Source: Marsupella aquatica (Eukaryota > Marchantiophyta). Taken from it: DNA of 64,000 nucleotides. Both the position numbers and the translations under genes were made by a program. Positions within the stretch are counted from its first letter, which is position 1; each line of letters begins with the position of its first letter. Shown here one piece after another: positions 57,116 to 64,000 of the stretch. The notes below the pieces were generated by a model that was not told the origin of the DNA, searched no databases, and saw only the letters and a list, made by a program, of their open reading frames with translations. The DNA lies in NCBI GenBank assembly GCA_973895155.1, contig OZ316895.1:4712001-4776000 (forward strand). The letters are read 5' to 3'.

Positions 57116-60100
57116 ATGTTACGTGTGGGCCTTGCGGTCACTTGTTCCGCTGTAGCATTCACCGTCACCCAATTCATCAGCAAGCGGAATAACGGCGAAG
57201 CTGCTGCTCCAGGTGGTTGCTCATATCTACTCTTTCCGTGGACAGCTCTTTGCCCAATTTCACTCTCTAGAACTGAGCTTTTTCCTGGCAATTCTGTCGC
57301 TTGGTCGCGATGATGGTGCTTGATAGAGGGAACAATATATTTTGCTTCAGTCCAGTCCAACTCTGAAATTTCTGCACTTTTCCACTTCGCTGATATCTGC
57401 TGTTCTCATAGTCCTTTCGGTAAGGTCTGCTGTATTCACTAGTATGATCTTACCCTCTCTCCCTGCTTCACCTCATCAGCATGTTTTGGAGTAGTTCTTT
57501 TTCGCTCCTCGTGAAGCTCCTCTCGTATCTACCTAACCCGTTTGCAATCTCGGGTAGTTGTGACGACTATTTGGTGATCGTAACAATTCGCGTGAGAGTA
57601 ATGATTGCCTTGACGGTAGGAGAAATTTGATGGAACATCATTCTGTACCGGAATTGGCGACAGCAAATATGCATCGTGGATGGCTATTTTAGTTTTTGAT
57701 GGGGACAGTCCTCACGTTTAAGCCTCGAAGAAGGTGAAAGTTCTAATCGGTGGCTGGCTGTCGTTGTCGGTGGAGTTCAGATTTAGAAGGGAGGAAAGGT
57801 TCCGGCGACGACGTCAAAGATGGGGATGACTTTCGAAACTACATTACTACTGATACAGCACCGCCGAAAGAAGAGGTCAGTCCTCTGCAAAGAACTCCGT
57901 GGCTAGCATGATGCACGAGATTTGAATGTCCGTTTGGGTTTTGTAGAACCTCCTGGCTAGATGTAATTGTCACCGACTTTTCATGCCACTGTCTAGGGGG
58001 CGAATGGCCAGGTATACGTCATGACTTCAAATTCTTTTTTACATTTTCTTGGTCCCACTTCTCTCCTGTCCTCTACTCTCCTCTCCTCTCCTCCACCCGC
58101 TCTCTACCGTTAATTCGCGTTGGCTGAACGGTGTGGACGAGGAGGAGCATGTTTAGAGCAGTTGAGGGTAGTAGTCGTGACGTTTTCACACTTCACTGAG
58201 ATGGCTGTCTGGTATCATTCTGACCGTGGGGCTTTGCGACGAGCAGGAGGAAGAAGTGAAGAGGGTCAATACCCCTGTGAGCCCAGCAGCGAGCGTCGCT
58301 TCACTCGGGTCGCTCGCTTCCTTCGCCAGCGAGCAGAATGCCGATCAGCTGCTGCTTCCAGAATTCGGGGATCTGCTGTCCTTGGAAGCCAATTCGGAAT
58401 CCGGTGGTGGTGGGTATGGAGGGAAGTCTCGGGATGGGAAGAGGTACCGCAAAGTTTTGGGGCCTCTCACCAGACAGGTTGCAGCGGACCGCAATCAAAT
58501 GTCCGATGACGACGAGCCGTTCATTGAAGTCCCCGAAGAGTTTCTCCTAGAGGACGAAGCTGGGCGCAGAGAATTTGACTACGATTTCAAGGAGTATGTC
58601 GACACCCTGGCGAGCGATGTGGAGGAGCTGGGACACCTGAGACTAGCTGTGAAGGAGTTGAGAGAGAAGGAGGAGAGGATGGAGGGTGAGCTCTTGGAAT
58701 ACTACGGGCTGAAGGAGCGAGAGAATGACATCATCCTCATGGAGCAAGATCTGAAGAGAAAGGCAAGCGAAATCCAAGTGCTGACCGCCAGGCTGACTGC
58801 TATGGAAGGTCGAGAGAAGAAGACCCAATCCGAGCGCAACGCTGAGCTTAACAACGTGGAGACGCTCAAGAAGGATTTGAATGAAGCTCGGGCCAAAATT
58901 CGGGACCTGCAAAAGCAACTGCATAGTGAATCCGGTCAGGCAAAGGCTGAGCTCATGATGCTAAAGCAGACGCTGAAGGAGCTGCAGCAGAGGGAGAAGG
59001 AGAGGGACCAGAAGGAACAGAAGGAACAGAAAGAGGTGAAGAAGGATGTCAAGAAGGATATGGAGATTGAGAAGAAATTGCAACTATTGAAGGAGTTGGA
59101 AGTGGAGGTTGTGGAACTCCGTCGTACTAACAAGGAGTTGCAGCACCAGAAGCGAGAACTCATTGTCAAGCTCGGTGCAGCTGAAAATCAGATTGCCCAG
59201 TTGAGCAAAATCACTCAGGTTGGCTTCTATCTTCGCACGCGTTTGAGGCACTCGACAGCTTAGTTTCTTGACATAGCTAAACTGAAAATTTAGATGGCTG
59301 ATGTGAGCAAATCATCGACGTTGGTTTCGTCGCAACTTAGCTTCACTGTAACGTAATGCGGTGATTGAGCATCTGATTGCCTAGTTGAGAATAGTCACCG
59401 AGTTCCGTCTCTCGTCACTACTAGCTTCGTGTCTGCGTAGACATTGCTAGATTCTATTCAGCCTTTATGGACGGATTTGGAAGGTGATGGGCCAAAATTG
59501 ACTAACTTCGCGGTTTGCTGGTGTGGACTTCAGGCTGATTTGGTGGTGAGGGCGGAAGCCGATTCTGCTGCGTTAAGACATGCGAATGAGGACCTCTGCA
59601 GGCAAGTGGAAGGATTGCAGTCAAGCCGTTTCAGTGAGGTGGAAGAGCTGGTCTACCTCCGGTGGGTGAATGCTTGCTTACGGTACGAGCTTCGGAACCA
59701 AAAGGCTCACGAGCCGGGGAAAATCGGTGCTCTTGATCTCAACAAGGATCTCAGTCCCAGATCGCAAGCCAGAGCCAAGCAGCTTATGCTCGAGTACGCC
59801 GGCCCTGAAGTGAAGGGTGCTGCTGGGGAAGAGGACGGATACGAGAGTTCAACATCAGAGCCTACATCTGAGATGAGTGATACGCACGAGCTGAGTGCGA
59901 TGCAGGACTTGGGATCCACTTCCGGACGGCTCAGTGGAAGGAAGAGTGGGTTGATTGGGAAGCTGAGGAAGTGGAGTCATAAGAGAGGCGACTCGGAGAC
60001 ATTTGATGGAGGAAGTCCTAATTCCAGTGGGAGAAGCAGCCCTGCCCATCCAAGCTACCGTGGTGGTCCAGCCGTACCCAAAGGACCGCTGGAGTCTCTC

Positions 60101-62470
60101 ATGGTGCGCAACTCCTCTGATGGTGCTCATGAAATCACAACTTTTGGAGCAAAGAATGACTCTTCCGCGTCCGAATCACCAAATTCGCCAAATTCTCCTC
60201 TCAGGCCTGTTAGAACTAAGACAAAGACCGATAACATGGGAGTGGCCGCTTCGTTCTCCCTCATGGCAAAGACTGCAGGTGCCATTGATGAGAAGTACCC
60301 GGCATTCAAAGATAGGCACAAAGCCGCTGTTGCACGAGAGAAAATGCTCAAAAAGAGAGTGGACGAGAAGGTGGAGGAGATGCAAGAGAAAAAGCGGATC
60401 GAGCGTGAGGCAGCGAAGTTAACACCAGCTGAAATTCAGAAGAGGGATGTGAGAGTACCCAATCCTCCCCCTAAGCCATCTCTCGGGAAACCTCCAACAA
60501 TTCCTACAACCATTCCCAAACCCCTAGGGGGTGGACCCCCTCCACCTCCCCCTCCTCCTAGAGCACCTGGCGCTCCTGGACCTCCTCCTCCTCCACCCCC
60601 TCCAGGATCCAAACTGCCGGGCGGCATTACTAATAAGGATGGGATGCAGAGAGCCCCTGAAGTTGTCGAATTCTATCAATCTCTCATGAAGCGTGATGCA
60701 AAGAAAGACATGTCTGCTAGCGGTGGGAACTCGGCTGAAGCTCGTAACAACATGGTTGGGGAACTGGAGAATCGCTCTGCACATTTGTTAGCTGTGAGCG
60801 TCATTTCCCCTTCCATGATATCTGTCGCCATGCTCTGCCCGAACGACTCCAGTGATTGCTTTTCTTTTTACAGGCCCTTCCGTAAATGTTAGTTTCATTT
60901 TGTCTTGTGTTGAAATTTGCAAATCTTCTTCACTCTGTTGGATTGACAATTATGCTTTCGCGCTTGATCGGTACAGATCAAAGCAGATGTGGAGACACAG
61001 GCCGACTTTGTAAAATCACTGGCTGCTGAAGTGCGTGGAGCTCAATACAGGGAAATTGAAGACGTTGTTTCGTTTGTTACCTGGCTGGACGAGGAGCTCT
61101 CGTTCCTGGTATGGGTTGCATGTGATCCTCACTAGTATTTCATCGGGTTTGGTTGTCTTGCAGGATGTTGCGCGTTATGTTGTGGCTTTTGCATCTGCAG
61201 TGAGTGATACTAGTTTACCGTGGTTCTCTAGGACTTGTAGATCTGGTTCTTGTTACTTAAAAAATATTTTTCTGGCGTTGCAGGTGGATGAGCGAGCTGT
61301 TTTGAAACATTTTGACTGGCCGGAACGCAAGGCTGACGGTTTGCGGGAAGCGGCATTTGAATATCAAGATCTAAAGAAGTTGTGCGATGAGATCACGACT
61401 TATGAAGACGACCTTCGAATACCAGCTGATTCGTCTCTGAAGAAGATGCTTGCTCAATTGGAGAAGTATGTATTTCGTTTGCTTTAGATGAGTTCAGTTT
61501 CGATGCAAATCCCCAAATTCACACGCCGTTTGGAAATTGTTTTGAAAGGATGGGCTTCAATTCTTAGGAATGACTCTAGGTCGTGGCTGGAAGTTTGTGC
61601 TCAGCACTACACTACAAATGTCCTATTATTCTCTATCACTTCTGGTCCAAGCTAATCCAGTGATTTGGAAGTGCTTTATGAATTTCCTGAAAGAATGACC
61701 GTCATGTGGTCCTTACGTTTTGGCAAATATTCTGTTCACAGGGTGGAGCAAAGTGTGTTTGCTCTATTAAGAACAAGAGATATGGCCATAGCACGTTACA
61801 AGGAATTCAGCATACCTACTCAGTGGATGAATGATAATGGTTTGATTGGCAAGGTATGCTTTCCGTTAAATAGTCAAATCAGCGTCGTTAGACTTTTGCA
61901 ACAGTACTTTTAGGTTTGATGTTAGTGTCTTTAAATAGCTTGAGTTTGAAATATATTGGTATAAATCTCTATAGGAGCACTTCAATGAGCCTCGCACCCC
62001 TGTTCTATCTGCAGATCAAGGTTGCATCGGTCAGATTGGCGAAGATATACATGAAAAGAGTATCCATTGAGCTGGATACCTTGGGAAATAACACGGAGAA
62101 AGAGCCCGTCAGAGAATTTTTCCTCCTTCAAGGTGTTCGATTTGCATTCCGAGTTCACCAGGTAAGCAGAGGTTTTGTTTAACCTTCTTTGGCCTTATGC
62201 AGGTGTATCTAGTTGTACTTTCGGTGAATATTTTTCAAACTGTAAACTTAGATGCGAAGTGGGAACTGTTAACTTCCATTTTGTCAGTACTTCGGGTTAA
62301 GGTGAAAGATATTGCTCATTAACATTTTAATCTTGTTCTGGCAGTTTGCCGGGGGCTTTGATCCTGAAAGTATGAGAGCATTTGAAGATCTACGAAATCG
62401 GGCTCACAAGAGGGAAAGTCCAAAGGAAAGTCCTGTGAAAGAGGCTCCAATGGTGGAGGAGAGCACCTAG
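57116..62470 (+). CDS. CHUP1: CHUP1, chloroplast positioning protein on the outer envelope
   Basis: Nine coding exons give 1040 residues: 57116-57212, 57781-57875, 58247-59218, 59534-60793, 60977-61108, 61284-61465, 61742-61853, 62015-62161 and 62345-62470. All have GT-AG borders and matching phases; the exon 3 acceptor could shift by one codon. Arabidopsis CHUP1 is about 1000 residues. In order: hydrophobic N-terminus MLRVGLAVTCSAVAFTV (envelope anchor), LPEFGDLLSLE (about 101-111), long coiled coil (about 193-440) with EGELLEYYGLKE and FSEVEELVYLRWVNACLRYE, proline-rich segment (about 697-746; profilin- or actin-linked in the family), then the conserved C-terminal domain from RAPEVVEFYQSLMKR (761) through VDERAVLKHFDWPE and VEQSVFALLRTRDMAI to LLQGVRFAFRVHQFAGGFD. 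Known role: tethering chloroplasts to actin for light-directed movement. No broken motif is seen. Confidence 0.95.
61164..61199 (+). other. Candidate 36-nt in-frame cassette exon in CHUP1
   Basis: Inside the 61109-61283 intron a 36-nt block has a good acceptor (TTGTCTTGCAG) before it and a good donor (GTGAGTG) after it. Both neighbouring exons meet in phase 0, so inclusion would add 12 residues (DVARYVVAFASA) before VDERAVL without a frameshift. The upstream mini-intron would be only 55 nt, which argues against constitutive use. Confidence 0.35.
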
Positions 62471-62712
62471 AATCTGCAGACTCCTCTATGGGTTTTACTT
62501 ATTTTAAAGAGTCTATCCCCTTTGTTGATGGTATGGGCTCGCTCGCTACAGTTTTGTAAAGCTATTGAGATTGAGATTTTTAGTTTCTGAAGAGACCCCT
62601 TCGGGAGCAGTCCCCGCCAACCAGGGACTCCTAACACTGAATTCAGATTCTCAGCTGATTTTTGCTGAAGAAAAATCAGAGCGGCACATATCCTTGCTAC
62701 CAGCAGGAACCT

Positions 62713-62756
62713 GACACAACTTCTTTTGACACACTGCAGTCAAAAGAAGTTGTGTC
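62713..62756. repeat. Perfect 18-bp hairpin downstream of CHUP1
   Basis: GACACAACTTCTTTTGAC (62713-62730) is the exact reverse complement of 62739-62756, with an 8-nt loop. It lies about 240 nt past the CHUP1 stop, so it may fall in the 3' UTR. It lacks the T-tract expected of a simple Pol III terminator, and plant genes do not use hairpin terminators. Confidence 0.75.
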
Positions 62757-62939
62757 AAAAAAAAGTCAGTGATGGGACGGGTTGATGACAAAGATGGTAC
62801 TCCAATGCACCTTGATGGTTCTCTCAGAGCTGTATGTATGATACCATATATATTCTTAAATGCCCAGTGCACAATGCTGGGAGGTTATTACCTCTGGACT
62901 CGAAATGTTTATTTCAGGATTTAACTATGAACGACCTTC

Positions 62940-62960
62940 TGTACAATAAATGATTGATCT
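62940..62960 (+). promoter_or_regulatory. Possible poly(A) signal
   Basis: AATAAA occurs in GTACAATAAATGATTG, about 470 nt after the CHUP1 stop. It could end the CHUP1 transcript, but plant poly(A) signals are loose, so this is only a candidate. Confidence 0.3.
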
Positions 62961-62986
62961 TATTTCTCTGAATTATTTCCCGACAG

Positions 62987-63707
62987 TTTGTTGGGCACTC
63001 CACTGAAATTTCCAACATCGTACGACCTTCAGAGGTGGTTGTCCCAGGTAGCAACTGGACTTAGTTTATAGACTCTGGCTTCGCCAGGCTTGAATATGGA
63101 CAAGGTTATGTTAAATGATTCGGTTGAATGATCGATAGCGTTTTATGATCAATTCTTACGTCTACTTGAAAGAGCATTTCAATGCCACAATTGATCAAGT
63201 CTCCACCTTCGATTGATAATTCAAAACTCTACTACGGCTGCATTCAATATCTGAATGAATCAGGAAGACGTCTGTACACATCAGATTGATATGAAGCTTT
63301 ATCCAAGGCAAAAGTCTCCTTGAGATCTAGTGGAGATAGGTTTGAATGATGTTGCACATGGAAATCAGTGCTCTTAGAGATCGAGTCGACCCGTTTAACT
63401 GATTTGGCTGGCTGGTTAGATTAATGTCTACAGTAGGCTCCAAAACCCTGAATCCCACACCTCTTCAACATGGAGGTGTCAGTACATGTCAGTGATCTCA
63501 ATCGTGGTGACCACTGAATTGGAATGTTGGGCTTCAGATGCCGATCGTGGAATGACGGTCATTAGTGCAGACAGACATGCAGTGGTTTCGGATTCTCCAC
63601 CGAGAGACCTCAGAACTTCCAACAAAGCATGTCAATCCAGACTGGCGTGAAGAGCTACAGTACCTGATTGACGAGAGCATGGCCTCTGGTGGATCTTCCA
63701 GTGACAG
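62987..63707 (+). CDS. Possible exons of an unidentified partial gene
   Basis: Two blocks look like exons. Block 62987-63047 sits between CCCGACAG and GTAGCA. Block 63571-63707 sits between TTAGTGCAG and GTTACTC. Read in compatible phases they give LLGTPLKFPTSYDLQRWLSQ, then TDMQWFRILHRETSELPTKH and NPDWREELQYLIDESMASGG. The amino-acid composition looks like a real protein, but I cannot name the family. A start near 62772 (MGRVDDKDGTPMHLDGSLRA before GTATGT) is possible but does not join the first block in this phase. The gene, if real, would continue past the window. Alternatively these are chance frames downstream of CHUP1. Confidence 0.3.
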
Positions 63708-64000
63708 GTTACTCTTGCACCGAACAGCTATGATCGTACTCATTCGAGAAATCCATTTTTTACTCCCCTCCCCAAACTGGCTGAATTAATACTGTAGTCT
63801 GCCCCCAAAAGAAATTTAATTATCAGGTACAACAGTGCTCATATGGTGATATGGTCATGACAATCCATCAACTTTTTAAAAGATGTCATTTTGTCTTGAC
63901 TATTGTGTTAGGCATGTGGTAGTGAGTAGGGCTTTAGTCCTTTTGAGGTGGTTGGGGACTTTGGGGCTTTTTGACACTTTGGTACTAATGAGGTTTTCCC
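63708..64000. other. Window end, no gene resolved
   Basis: AT-rich sequence that may be the intron after the candidate exon ending at 63707. No further exon is visible before the window ends. Confidence 0.3.

Overview
This is nuclear DNA from a land plant. It carries two protein genes that can be recognised with confidence, both on the + strand: a DELLA-subfamily GRAS regulator (31730-33706, one exon) and a complete CHUP1 gene (CHLOROPLAST UNUSUAL POSITIONING 1; 57116-62470, nine coding exons rebuilt here from GT-AG sites and family conservation). The DELLA protein has no visible DELLA or VHYNP motif. That, together with long leaders rich in simple repeats and uORFs and short introns, suggests a bryophyte, perhaps a liverwort. 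This placement is inferred, not proven.

Layout. 1-22434 is AT-rich intergenic sequence built from old mobile-element debris: two 1156-bp copies of a TIR element (3005-4160, 12307-13462), a small MITE-like family (5902-6232 and relatives), a retroposon tail between 40-bp direct repeats (9555-9809), several minisatellites and a decayed satellite-like array (about 21240-22390). A Ty1/copia retrotransposon with both LTRs (22435-26738, minus strand) follows. It has lost gag and protease and carries a frameshift and two in-frame stops. 26739-29930 is more repeat debris. 30300-33706 is the DELLA leader and gene. 33707-54600 has no recognisable gene and holds MITEs, tandem repeats, hairpins and several GC-rich islands with GGGCAGGG- or CCCGGCCC-type motifs. 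An array of about 110-bp units (54611-55220) ends just before the CHUP1 promoter and leader region (55576-57115). After CHUP1 there are a perfect 18-bp hairpin (62713-62756) and two possible exons of an unidentified gene (62987-63047, 63571-63707).

The two genes are not known to act together. DELLA-type GRAS proteins are nuclear transcriptional co-regulators. CHUP1 sits on the chloroplast outer envelope and links chloroplasts to actin for light-driven movement. Both leaders contain short uORFs that end before the main start, so translational control is a reasonable hypothesis for each. No wholly new biological system was identified. The most useful leads are the DELLA leader, the 36-nt candidate microexon in CHUP1, the gag-less copia element, and the repeated GC-rich islands.
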